Below the pieces are notes generated by a model, which did no database searches, had not been told where the DNA came from, and saw only the letters and a list, made by a program, of their open reading frames with translations. From positions 186,001-250,000 of the forward strand of contig JADJYW010000004.1 in assembly GCA_016719605.1 (NCBI GenBank): 64,000 bases of DNA, given 5' to 3'. Below, piece by piece: positions 48,301-56,449 of the stretch. Positions within the stretch are counted from its first letter, which is position 1, and every line of letters begins with the position of its first letter. The DNA is from Lewinellaceae bacterium (lineage in GTDB: Bacteria > Bacteroidota > Bacteroidia > Chitinophagales > Saprospiraceae). The position numbers and the translations under genes are program-made.

Positions 48301-51300
48301 CCCAGGGACTGACCACCACCGGTGAACTTGACGAGCCGGATACGCGCTGGGCGGGATTCATGCGCTCCCTGAATACCGTGGATTTTGAAGCCGCCAACAT
48401 CGAATTTGTAGAGTTCTGGATGCTCAATCCCTACATGGATAAAGGCGACGGCTCCAATATCTCCAAGGACGGAAATATGTACATTGACCTCGGCAATGTA
48501 TCCGAGGATATCATGCGCGACTCGCGTCAGTTTTTTGAAAATGCCCTGCCAACCGGCCCTGGTGTGGGCGCTACCGCCGAAACCCGCTGGGGCCGCGTCC
48601 CTGTTTTGCAGCCCGTCGTGAACGCCTTCGACAACGACCCGGCCAAACGCCAACTGCAAGACGTGGGCCTCGACGGCCTCGACGACACCGGAGAAAAAAC
48701 ATTTTTTGCCGACTGGCTCAATGTCATCCTGGCGTCCTCTTTGTCGCCAAATGCCAAAGCCGCTATAGAAGCCGACCCCTCCAACGACAACTTTATTTTC
48801 TTCCGCGATCCCGTTTTTGACGCCACCGCGCCCGGCCTGCTGGAACGTTACAAAAAATTCAACAACCCACAGGGTAACTCGCCGGTCAACCAAACCCAAA
48901 GCCTCAACCCGTCCGCAACCAACCTGCCCGACTCTGAGGACCTCAACCGCGACAACTCGCTGAACGAAACCGAGGCCTATTTCCGCTACAAACTTGAACT
49001 GAAAAAGCGGAACGTGACCTTCAATGACGGTATCCAGATGGAGGTACTGGATACCGAGTCGCCCGAACTGCGCGACATCATCACCGACACCGTGGTGTTC
49101 GACCGCAACGGCGTTCGGTTTGTCTGGTATCGCTTCAAACTTCCCCTCGACCACATCCGCCGCGAAACCGTCAACGGTATTCAGGATTTCCGCTCCATCC
49201 GTTTTATCCGTATGTTCTGGAAAGGTTTCGACGAGCGCACCACATTCCGGTTTGCTACCCTCGAACTGGGCCGAAACCAGTGGCGTCGTTTTACCCAGGC
49301 GCTACCGCGCAAAGACGACCCGAACGCGCCGCCCTGCGACGTAGGCCCGCCTAACACGCCCTTCGACGTGAACGCCGTCAGTATCGAACAAAATGCCGCC
49401 CGGACACCGTTCAACTACACGATTCCGCCCGGTATCTCGCGCCAGCAATCGGTGGGCGCTTTTCCCGACATTTTGCAAAATGAGCAGGCCCTTGCCCTCA
49501 GCATTTGCAGCCTGACCTACTGCGACGCACGCGCCATTTTCAAAATGATCAACATGGACTTGCGCCAGTTCGAGCGTATGAAAATGTTTGTTCACGCCGA
49601 ACAAGTGGACGAAGTGCTGGACTCCAGCGACATGAGTATTTTCATTCGTCTGGGATCCGACTTTTTCCGCAATTACTATGAATATGAGTTGCCCCTGACG
49701 CCCTCCGATCCCAACAACGTCGTGAATGGAAACCCGGACAGCCGCGCCTATAAAGAAGAAGTCTGGCGACTCGAAAACAACTTCGACTTCCCGCTCAACC
49801 TGTTGACCGAGGTAAAAAAACAGCGGAATCTGAACCCGAACTGGGATTTGGAAGTGCCGTTCATCGTGACCGACCCCGACAACCCGCGCGCCAAAGTCAA
49901 GGTCGTTGGTAACCCCAACCTTGGATTTGTGAAAGGCGCCATGGTCGGGGTGCGCAACGTGGATGAGGATTTGCAACCCCACTGCGTGGAAGTATGGGTC
50001 AACGAACTCCGGCTCAACGGCTTCAACGAGCAAGCCGGGTACGCGGGTCAGGCCCGGGTGGATATGAAATTAGCCGACCTTGGCAACATATCCCTGGCCG
50101 GCAATTACACCAGTATTGGCTGGGGGAGTATCGAACAAAAACTCATTCAGCGTCAGCGCGAAGAGATCATTCAGTTTGACCTGTCTACCAACATCGAACT
50201 CGGCAAGTTTTTTCCACAGAACTTTGGCCTCCGCCTGCCCTTTTATGCCCAGTACTCCAACGTCACCAAAAACCCGGAGTACGACCCGTACGATCTGGAC
50301 ATCAAACTGAAGGAAAAACTGCGCGACGAGGCCGATCCCTTCAAGCGCGACAGCATCCGGAGCATTGCCCAGGATATCGCTATCGTGCGCGGCTTCAATT
50401 TCACCAACGTACGCAAGGAGCGTTCCGGCGCGCCCCGCAAAATCCGGCTGCCCTGGAACATCGAAAATTTCAGCCTGACCTACGCCTTCAACCAGGAACG
50501 CCGCCGCAATCCGTTCATCATCAACGACGAAACCAACCGGTACAAGGGAGCGCTGGACTACCAGTATGCCACCGGCATAAAGCCCATACAGCCGTTTAAA
50601 AAACTGATCAAAAACGACAAGTACTTCAAGTGGATCACGGAAATGAACCTCAATCCAATACCAAGTACTTACGGGTTCAATACCAATCTGGAGCGTGTGC
50701 GGCAGGTTACCACCTACCGTTTTGCGGGTGAAGACCCGGCGCTGAACACCTACTACAACCGCCGCTTCACCTGGGACCGCAACTACGACCTTGGCTGGGA
50801 AATCACCAAAAACCTGCGGCTCAACTTCGACGCGCAGGCCCGCAGCCTCATTGACGAACCACAACAACTCGAAAATGGTATAGCCGTCACGCCCCAGGCC
50901 CGGCGCGACTCCATCTGGCAAAACATGAAAAATCTGGGGCGCCCCAAAAACTACGCCCACAATGCCAGTGTAAACTACACGCTGCCGTTCAAGGTCATTC
51001 CCATGATGGACTGGATCACCGTGAAAGCATCCTACAACGCCGGCTACACCTGGACGGCCCAGTCCCTCAAACTCCAGTACCTCGGCGATGTGCCGGCACA
51101 GTACTCCGAAGACGTCAACCTGCGCTCCTTAGGCAATGTCATCCAGAACAAGAGTGTCCGGCAGATCAATGGCGATCTCAATTTCGAGGGGCTGTACAAC
51201 AAAAGTAAATACCTGGCAAAAATCAACAAGCCTGGCGGCGGCAAGGGCGGTGCGCCCGGCGGCGGCCGAAACAACCCGCTCCAACGCAACACGCCCCGCG

Positions 51301-52982
51301 AAATGAGTCCGGGTAGCGGCGACGATCCGGGGGGCAGCAAAGGCAGCGCCGGAGGAATTGGAGACCCCTCCCGATCCGACCCGTCAAAACCCGGCAGCGG
51401 CGGCGATCCAAATGCCCCGGGCACCGCCGATCCGGCTGCTCCAGGCGCTCCGGGCGCCGACAAAAGCAAGGACAAAAAAGGCCCAAAGGAAAAAAAGGAA
51501 AAGGATAAAGACCGCGAACCGTCCATGGCCGAGCGCATCGCCCTGCGTCCGCTTATGATGGTACGCAAGGCGCGGTTCACCTACAGCGAAAACTTCGCCA
51601 GCGTGGTGCCCGGCTTTACGCCCGATACCAAACTTATGGGTTTGAGTGAAGGATTTGCAGCGCCCGGCTGGGCTTTCGTTGCAGGCATTCAGCCGGGTAC
51701 CAAATGGCTCGACGAGGCCGCCGCCAAGGGCTGGATGACCGAGCGTCCGGAACTCAACCAGCAGGTAACCCGCAACTACACCCAAAACCTGGATGCCGCT
51801 GTCACCGTCGAGCCGTTCACCGATTTCCGGGTGGAACTCAGCGCCAACAAGCAGTATACCCGCAACAACACCGAACTGTTCAAGGATCAAACGTTCCGGT
51901 TGCATCCCGATTCCGTAGACTTTCAGCACCGTGCATACCGCGACCTCGGCAGCTTCAGCGTATCGTATTTTACCATGAAAACGCTGTTCAATAACGATAT
52001 CAATGACCTGTTTGCCCGCTACGAGGACTACCGACTGGTGATCTCCGACCGGCTGGCGCAAGAATCGGGCAACACTGGCCAGCACGAAAAAGACGGTCCG
52101 GGCTACCGCTATGGCTATGGAAAAATCCAGCAAGAAGTACTCATTCCCGCCTTTATTTCGGCCTACACCGATGGCGATCCGAATGCCGCCGAGTTGGATG
52201 TATTCAAAACCAGACCATCGCTCAACTGGCGCCTGAGCTACAACGGGCTGTCCAAAATCGGCAACTTGAGCAAAGTGTTCGCCAGCATACAGATCACCCA
52301 CGGGTACAAAAACACCCTCACGGTGAACTCTTTCAACACGGATATTTTCTTTGACCAGGCGGCGCCGTTTACCGTTGACACGCTCAACTACAATTATATC
52401 GCCCGGTATGAAATCCCTCAGGTGGTCATCAACGAGCAGATGGCGCCGCTGCTGGGTATTGATATCAAGTTGAAAAACGACATGACGTTCAAGGTGGACT
52501 ACCAAAAAAGCCGCATGCTTGCGATGTCGTTCATTGACTACCAATTGGCTGAAACCCGCTCCACAGGCTTTACTATCGGTTTTGGCTACCGCATGAAAAA
52601 CGTCAATATCCCGTTCCTGACGGGCAGCAAAAAAAGCAAGAGCAGATCGAAAAAGCCGGATCCCGACAGTCCGGCCGCTCCGCCTACCCCGGGGCAACGC
52701 GGCGCCGGCGCCGGGCAACAGGCCAACGACATGACCTTCAAGTTCGACTTTGACCTGCGCGATGATATCACCGTCAATCACCGCCTCGACCAACTGGATG
52801 AGGCCGTGCCCACCCGTGGTGCGCGTACCATCAGCATCAACCCGTCGGTGGACTATGCCCTGAACCGGCGCCTCACTTTGCGCTTGTTCACGGACTACCG
52901 CAAAACGGTGCCGAAAACCTCGCAGTCTTTCCCGATCACCACCGTGAACGCGGGTGTGGCGGTGCGGTTCTCGCTGAATTAA
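45324..52982 (+). CDS. sprA: T9SS outer-membrane translocon SprA (Sov)
   Basis: SprA is the very large barrel (36 strands in the known structure) that forms the outer-membrane pore of the type IX secretion system and is needed for gliding. At 2552 residues this protein is in the family range and somewhat longer than the Flavobacterium johnsoniae protein. A signal-anchor-like N-terminus (about 5-25) is followed by two SprA N-terminal motility domains and Tyr/Asn-rich barrel repeats. The last strands read VAVRFSLN. Residues about 1968-2069 form a low-complexity insert rich in Gly, Pro, Asp and Lys; a shorter one lies at about 2434-2470. A terminator follows. Confidence 0.97.
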   Translation: MTKKNILLAALALLSLASLYAITSPIVRLLHFDNHDGATEQPANAPERAPLSAPQPERIGEIDTIPPLGDRKDDFMTGKPNNPIDLQDPKAIEKQVEYDPISNMYIITETIGNDYFRAPTYMTFEEYVRWRDKQQQEAYFNRMLGVSTPGGKNAATGDPIAKLDVKNTLVDRLFGGTNVDIKPQGNINLSFGYNYQKIQNPILTLRQQRIGNFDFDMDINMSAAGQIGEKLKINFNYNTQATFDFDNQMKLSYDTKNFSEDEIIQNIEAGNVSLPLRSNLIRGAQNLFGFKTDLKFGHLNVTLLAAQQRSRQNSISMQGGSQVQQYIKPIDEYDENRHFLVSQWNRNQFEPALSCLPVPQTLFTITRMEVWITNVNRTPDNTRDIVALMDLGEPRPFLDGSTPDRPDYSLLVPPALDIKGEPLPANENNQLYPSILSALNTDSTLRFSDKVVSRLKNDFNLQQIRDFEKVRGRLLSPTEFTYHEQLGFLSINLNVQPDQVVGVAMEYTYNGTPYKIGEFSSEISNTDTLNQNVLFVKMLKSTTANVRFPIWDLMMKNVYAVGSVNVDPQEFRFDVFYEDPGKGQKRFLNGADIPPGVANIPLLQLFKLDSLNLQGDPGPDGIFDFVPGLTINLRNGRVMFPVLEPFGAHLANRMAAAGATPDVIERYAYNQLYDSTLFRAREFQQLNRFTLKGSYKSSTSSEISLGTFNLPRGSVRVSAGGRQLIENQDYIVDYNIGKVKILAEDILQSGQNVNVSFEDNTLFGFQSRTMFGARFDYTIGKDINIGGTYMNLFERPLTQKVNYGDDPINNKMYGFDFSISKEAPWLTKLVDKIPLIDTKEASTITAQAEVAWLDPGHNRAINQTGEQGGVAYIDDFEGSTANLPLANPANSWVISSVPQGDLMLFPESNLDDNLALGANRARLSWYIADPSARDGNVDGTNPYTRLIQFQDIFPNRQLTPLEQSALRPLDVTIFPRDRGPYNFELPDGYPGFSQGLTTTGELDEPDTRWAGFMRSLNTVDFEAANIEFVEFWMLNPYMDKGDGSNISKDGNMYIDLGNVSEDIMRDSRQFFENALPTGPGVGATAETRWGRVPVLQPVVNAFDNDPAKRQLQDVGLDGLDDTGEKTFFADWLNVILASSLSPNAKAAIEADPSNDNFIFFRDPVFDATAPGLLERYKKFNNPQGNSPVNQTQSLNPSATNLPDSEDLNRDNSLNETEAYFRYKLELKKRNVTFNDGIQMEVLDTESPELRDIITDTVVFDRNGVRFVWYRFKLPLDHIRRETVNGIQDFRSIRFIRMFWKGFDERTTFRFATLELGRNQWRRFTQALPRKDDPNAPPCDVGPPNTPFDVNAVSIEQNAARTPFNYTIPPGISRQQSVGAFPDILQNEQALALSICSLTYCDARAIFKMINMDLRQFERMKMFVHAEQVDEVLDSSDMSIFIRLGSDFFRNYYEYELPLTPSDPNNVVNGNPDSRAYKEEVWRLENNFDFPLNLLTEVKKQRNLNPNWDLEVPFIVTDPDNPRAKVKVVGNPNLGFVKGAMVGVRNVDEDLQPHCVEVWVNELRLNGFNEQAGYAGQARVDMKLADLGNISLAGNYTSIGWGSIEQKLIQRQREEIIQFDLSTNIELGKFFPQNFGLRLPFYAQYSNVTKNPEYDPYDLDIKLKEKLRDEADPFKRDSIRSIAQDIAIVRGFNFTNVRKERSGAPRKIRLPWNIENFSLTYAFNQERRRNPFIINDETNRYKGALDYQYATGIKPIQPFKKLIKNDKYFKWITEMNLNPIPSTYGFNTNLERVRQVTTYRFAGEDPALNTYYNRRFTWDRNYDLGWEITKNLRLNFDAQARSLIDEPQQLENGIAVTPQARRDSIWQNMKNLGRPKNYAHNASVNYTLPFKVIPMMDWITVKASYNAGYTWTAQSLKLQYLGDVPAQYSEDVNLRSLGNVIQNKSVRQINGDLNFEGLYNKSKYLAKINKPGGGKGGAPGGGRNNPLQRNTPREMSPGSGDDPGGSKGSAGGIGDPSRSDPSKPGSGGDPNAPGTADPAAPGAPGADKSKDKKGPKEKKEKDKDREPSMAERIALRPLMMVRKARFTYSENFASVVPGFTPDTKLMGLSEGFAAPGWAFVAGIQPGTKWLDEAAAKGWMTERPELNQQVTRNYTQNLDAAVTVEPFTDFRVELSANKQYTRNNTELFKDQTFRLHPDSVDFQHRAYRDLGSFSVSYFTMKTLFNNDINDLFARYEDYRLVISDRLAQESGNTGQHEKDGPGYRYGYGKIQQEVLIPAFISAYTDGDPNAAELDVFKTRPSLNWRLSYNGLSKIGNLSKVFASIQITHGYKNTLTVNSFNTDIFFDQAAPFTVDTLNYNYIARYEIPQVVINEQMAPLLGIDIKLKNDMTFKVDYQKSRMLAMSFIDYQLAETRSTGFTIGFGYRMKNVNIPFLTGSKKSKSRSKKPDPDSPAAPPTPGQRGAGAGQQANDMTFKFDFDLRDDITVNHRLDQLDEAVPTRGARTISINPSVDYALNRRLTLRLFTDYRKTVPKTSQSFPITTVNAGVAVRFSLN

Positions 52983-53009
52983 GCGTCTGTTGGGGACATG
53001 GAATAAAAA

Positions 53010-53053
53010 AACGAGGGAAGTGGCGCATCTGTGCTGCTTCCCTCGTTCTTTTG
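53010..53053. terminator. Terminator hairpin after sprA
   Basis: An 11-bp stem AACGAGGGAAG (53010-53020 with 53037-53047) lies between an A run and a TTCTTTT run. It can act for both strands. A TTCTTTTG sequence at 53046-53053 may also serve as -7 box of the next gene. Confidence 0.8.
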
Positions 53054-53086
53054 TGCCTACTGTCTGTATTCAAAACGAAACCAACC

Positions 53087-54388
53087 ATGCAGCAATCCTC
53101 CCGCAATCCCTACCTCGTCCCCTTCGCGCTGGTCTGCAGCCTGTTTTTTCTCTGGGGTATCGCCAACAGCCTGAACGGCTCCCTGATTCGGCACTTCCAG
53201 TTTGCCCTCGATCTGAAGCGATGGCAAGCGGGTATCGTGGATTCGGCCTTTTACCTCGGGTATTTTGTCATGGCTATCCCGGCGGGCATTTTCATGCGCA
53301 AGTTTGGCTACAAGCGCGGCATCCTCGCCGGGCTGCTGCTGTATGCGGGTGGCGCGGCGTTGTTTTATCCGGCAGCAGATATTCGGGTCTATGGGTTTTT
53401 CCTGTTTGCCCTCTTCACCATCGCTTCGGGGCTGGCTTTTCTGGAAACGGCAGCCAACCTGTATGTGACCGTTTTGGGCGATAAAAAAGACGCGGAGTGG
53501 CGGATCAATTTCGCCCAGTCGTTCAACGGCATCAGTATCATTCTCGGCCCGGTGATCGGCAGCTTGTTTATTTTTTCCAAAAAGGAATACACGGCGGACG
53601 TGCTGGCGGCGCTTTCGCCCGAACAAATCAACGCCGCCCGGGTGGAGGAAGCGCTTTCGGTGCAAGGCCCCTACCTCGTCGTAGCGGGGGTGGTATTGCT
53701 GGTAGCGCTGCTGTTCTGGCTGACCAAAATGCCGGAGGTAGGCCGCGAAGAAGAACTGGCCGAGGGCCGCGTCGGTATTCTGGATCCGCTGCGCAAACAC
53801 CGGCACCTGGCGCTGGGTGTGCTGGCGCAGTTTGCCAACGTAGGCGCCCAGGCCACACTCTGGGGCTATTTTGTGGATTTCAAAATTGACTTTGCCAAAG
53901 ACCAGCATCTCGGTTTTGTCAATACGCTATACCGCGTGGCTGCGGATATGACCCCCGACCAGATTGCCGGCTTTCACGCCTCTTTTGCTTTGGTACTGTT
54001 CATGCTGGGGCGTTTTCTCGGCACCTATCTGATGACGCGTATGGAGCCGCGCAAGGTACTGGCCTACTACTCCATTGCGGCCGTCGGGCTGGTTGTGCTG
54101 GCCTTTGCCACCGGCGGGCTGGCGGGTATCGTGTGCATCATGCTGACTTATTTCTGCCAGAGCATCATGTTCCCCACCATTTTTGCCCTGGCCACCAAGG
54201 GCATGCCGCCCGCCGAACAAAAACTGGCCTCCTCGCTGGTCATTATGTCCATCGTAGGCGGCGCTGTTATGCCGCCGCTTGCGGGCCTGTTGTCGGGAGC
54301 GGGCGGCATGCAACTGGCGCTGGTCGTGCCGTTCATCTGCTTCTCCTATGTGGTTTTTTATGTACTGCGGGGATATCGGGGGAAGTAA
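53087..54388 (+). CDS. fucP: FucP-type sugar:proton symporter (major facilitator)
   Basis: The 433-residue protein has twelve hydrophobic segments in the MFS pattern. It is similar to L-fucose permease FucP: NPYLVPFALVCSLFFLWGIANSLN at the start and GFLETAANLYVTVLGDK-like segment in the fifth helix (here FLETAANLYV), where FucP has conserved acidic and asparagine residues for proton and sugar. The related Bacteroidota proteins transport fucose, galactose or glucose. No fucose catabolic genes are adjacent. The start MQQSSRNP is used; a Met further upstream overlaps the terminator. Confidence 0.85.
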   Translation: MQQSSRNPYLVPFALVCSLFFLWGIANSLNGSLIRHFQFALDLKRWQAGIVDSAFYLGYFVMAIPAGIFMRKFGYKRGILAGLLLYAGGAALFYPAADIRVYGFFLFALFTIASGLAFLETAANLYVTVLGDKKDAEWRINFAQSFNGISIILGPVIGSLFIFSKKEYTADVLAALSPEQINAARVEEALSVQGPYLVVAGVVLLVALLFWLTKMPEVGREEELAEGRVGILDPLRKHRHLALGVLAQFANVGAQATLWGYFVDFKIDFAKDQHLGFVNTLYRVAADMTPDQIAGFHASFALVLFMLGRFLGTYLMTRMEPRKVLAYYSIAAVGLVVLAFATGGLAGIVCIMLTYFCQSIMFPTIFALATKGMPPAEQKLASSLVIMSIVGGAVMPPLAGLLSGAGGMQLALVVPFICFSYVVFYVLRGYRGK

Positions 54389-54432
54389 CGGAAACAGGCC
54401 GGGGCCCTACCCAAAGGGACTGTTCTAAGCGC

Positions 54433-55653
54433 CTATTTGTACGCTTCCAGCCCGGTCACGTCGTGGCCGGTGATGAGCAGGTGGATATCGTGCGTGCCCT
54501 CGTAGGTCAGTACCGTTTCGAGGTTCATTAAGTGGCGCATCACGGGGTATTCGTTTGTGATGCCCATGCCACCGTGTATCTGCCGGGCTTCGCGGGCGAT
54601 CTCAAGTGCGATATGTACGTTGTTCCGTTTGGCCATAGACACTTGGGCGGACGTCATGGTGCCGGCATTGGCCAGGGTGCCGAGGCGCCAGGTGAGCAGC
54701 TGGGCTTTGGTGATCTCGGTAATCATTTCGGCCAGTTTTTTCTGTGTGAGCTGGAATGCGCCGATGGGTTTGCCAAACTGAACGCGCTCTTTGGAGTAGC
54801 GCAGGGCAGAGTCGTAGCAATCCAATGCTGCCCCGATGGCGCCCCATGCGATACCGTAGCGAGCCTTGGTGAGACAGGTCAGCGGGCCGCGCATGCCGAC
54901 CACGCCGGGGAGGACATTCTTTTTCGGTACGCGTACGTCCTCAAAAACCAGTTCGCCGGTGATGCTGGCACGCAGCGACCATTTGCCATGGATTTCCGGC
55001 GCCGAGAAACCTTTCATACCTTTTTCCACGATCATGCCGAGTACCTTGCCGTCTTCGCGTTTAGCCCAAACGACGGCGATATCGGCTACCGGGGAGTTGG
55101 TGATCCACATTTTGGCGCCGTTGAGGATGTAGGCGTCGCCATCGTCTTTCACATTGGTCACCATACCGCTGGGATTGGAGCCGTGGTCGGGTTCGGTGAG
55201 GCCAAAACAGCCGATCAGTTCGCCGGCGGCGAGTTTTGGCAAGTAGTGGCGGCGTTGTTCTTCCGAGCCGAATTTGTAGATGGGGTACATGACCAGCGAC
55301 CCTTGCACGGAAGCCATGGAGCGTACCCCGGAATCGCCGCGTTCGAGTTCCTGCATGATGACGCCGTAGGCAATCTCGTCCATACCGCCGCAGCCGTACT
55401 CGGCGGGCAGGGAAGGGCCAAAAGCGCCAATTTCGGCCAGGCCCTTGAACAGTTGGGTGGGGCATTCGGCGCGGTTGGCGTAGTCTTCGATGATGGGGCT
55501 GACCTCGGCTTTGACCCATTCGCGCACGGCATCGCGCGCGAGCAAGTGCTCGGGGGCGAGCAGCGCATCCATAGCGTAGTAGTCGTGGTGCTGGTAACGG
55601 TCTTCGCGGGCGGTGCGGGGTTTGTGGGCGGTATCGGAACCGTTGGATTGCAT
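54433..55653 (-). CDS. gcdH: Glutaryl-CoA dehydrogenase-type acyl-CoA dehydrogenase
   Basis: GCDH oxidises and decarboxylates glutaryl-CoA to crotonyl-CoA in lysine and tryptophan catabolism. The 406-residue protein has the acyl-CoA dehydrogenase layout. The segment YGCGGMDEIAYGVIMQELERG and FGLTEPDHGSNPSGM are typical of this subgroup. The catalytic base is Glu385 in TYEGTHDIHLL, the position used by GCDH. The longer in-frame reading upstream (to 56184) is out of family and overlaps another gene, so the start is placed at 55653. The promoter at 55705-55712 supports it. Confidence 0.9.
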   Translation of the reverse strand: MQSNGSDTAHKPRTAREDRYQHHDYYAMDALLAPEHLLARDAVREWVKAEVSPIIEDYANRAECPTQLFKGLAEIGAFGPSLPAEYGCGGMDEIAYGVIMQELERGDSGVRSMASVQGSLVMYPIYKFGSEEQRRHYLPKLAAGELIGCFGLTEPDHGSNPSGMVTNVKDDGDAYILNGAKMWITNSPVADIAVVWAKREDGKVLGMIVEKGMKGFSAPEIHGKWSLRASITGELVFEDVRVPKKNVLPGVVGMRGPLTCLTKARYGIAWGAIGAALDCYDSALRYSKERVQFGKPIGAFQLTQKKLAEMITEITKAQLLTWRLGTLANAGTMTSAQVSMAKRNNVHIALEIAREARQIHGGMGITNEYPVMRHLMNLETVLTYEGTHDIHLLITGHDVTGLEAYK

Positions 55654-55704
55654 ATCTTGTAAAAAATTTTGGTTAAGTAAAACTTGCTGTTGAATCGTTG
55701 GCGG

Positions 55705-55712
55705 CAAAGGTA
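55705..55712 (-). promoter_or_regulatory. -7 box TACCTTTG of the glutaryl-CoA dehydrogenase gene
   Basis: Exact reverse-strand TAnnTTTG match, about 52 nt before the ATG at 55653. It separates this gene from the small gene upstream. Confidence 0.65.
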
Positions 55713-55727
55713 CAGCGTTCCGGCGGC

Positions 55728-56063
55728 TCACCATTCCCAGCCTTCCATATCCTCCAGTGGCTTGGGCTTGATCGTACGTTTGGTTTCGGCGCGTTGTTTT
55801 TGGCGCTCGAGTATGAGGCGCGCGAGGCCCCAGTTGGCCGGCTCGGGGGCATTGGGGTGCATAACGGGGTGTATTTTCTTTTCCAGTACATCGAGTCGGT
55901 AGAGGAGACTCATCAGGTATTCCGGTTGTTTTTCCAGCATATCGGCTACGCGGTCGGCTATGAGGGCAAGCAGTTCCGCTTCGCCGGCTGGCGGCGGTGT
56001 GTTTTCCAGTTCGAACGGCTCGCGCAAGAGGTCCGTTGTTTGTTGCAAAAGATCGTCCGACAT
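55728..56063 (-). CDS. Small cytoplasmic protein of unknown function
   Basis: The 111-residue acidic protein has no signal peptide or membrane segment. The central region (about 25-65) is helical with a LLALIADRVADMLEKQPEYL stretch; the C-terminus is Lys/Glu-rich and ends EDMEGWEW. I know no family. It lies in the same direction as the glutaryl-CoA dehydrogenase, 74 bp upstream of that start, so the two could be cotranscribed although the dehydrogenase has its own promoter. Confidence 0.6.
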   Translation of the reverse strand: MSDDLLQQTTDLLREPFELENTPPPAGEAELLALIADRVADMLEKQPEYLMSLLYRLDVLEKKIHPVMHPNAPEPANWGLARLILERQKQRAETKRTIKPKPLEDMEGWEW

Positions 56064-56162
56064 GCTTGAATGTTGCGTTGCGGGTTTTGAGTTTCAAGTC
56101 GCCAAATATGCTGTCTCTCGGGCTACAGGGTACTATCCGAATTTGCTTTTTTTCGTTTTGCC

Positions 56163-56170
56163 TACCTTCG
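56163..56170 (+). promoter_or_regulatory. -7-like box TACCTTCG of the 53-residue membrane-protein gene
   Basis: One mismatch to TAnnTTTG, 68 nt before the ATG at 56231. Confidence 0.4.
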
Positions 56171-56230
56171 TCGCGCCCCGGCACAAATCAGCCAACCCCC
56201 GATCAACCAGTTCACCAACCACCACCCAAT

Positions 56231-56392
56231 ATGTTCCGACGACAAGCCCGCGATCCGTTCCCTGTGCGCAACATCATCGCCATGGCAGCCATTGCGCTGA
56301 TCGTGTTGTTGTTTTTATTTCAGCAACTGAAAAAGGCCGAAACGGCACAACAAGAGACTTCGCCACCTATCCGCATCGAATCGGGCGAGTAG
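56231..56392 (+). CDS. Small single-pass membrane protein (53 aa)
   Basis: One hydrophobic helix (about 15-31, IIAMAAIALIVLLFLF) follows a basic N-terminus (MFRRQARDPFPVRN), so the N-terminus is expected inside. The charged tail is short and acidic (QETSPPIRIESGE). No homologue is known to me. It lies between the divergent 111-residue gene and the convergent TPR gene and has a possible promoter at 56163. The coding call rests on start context, composition and a clean hydrophobic helix. Confidence 0.6.
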   Translation: MFRRQARDPFPVRNIIAMAAIALIVLLFLFQQLKKAETAQQETSPPIRIESGE

Positions 56393-56449
56393 GTCCGACG
56401 ACGGGAGAGTATTACAGCAACCTCGTTGGCGGCGGGATGAATCCCGCCG

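Noticed and set aside
54433..56184. 583-codon reading for the acyl-CoA dehydrogenase
   Set aside because: The N-terminal 177 residues overlap the 111-residue gene and a promoter and are low in similarity to the family. The start was set at 55653.
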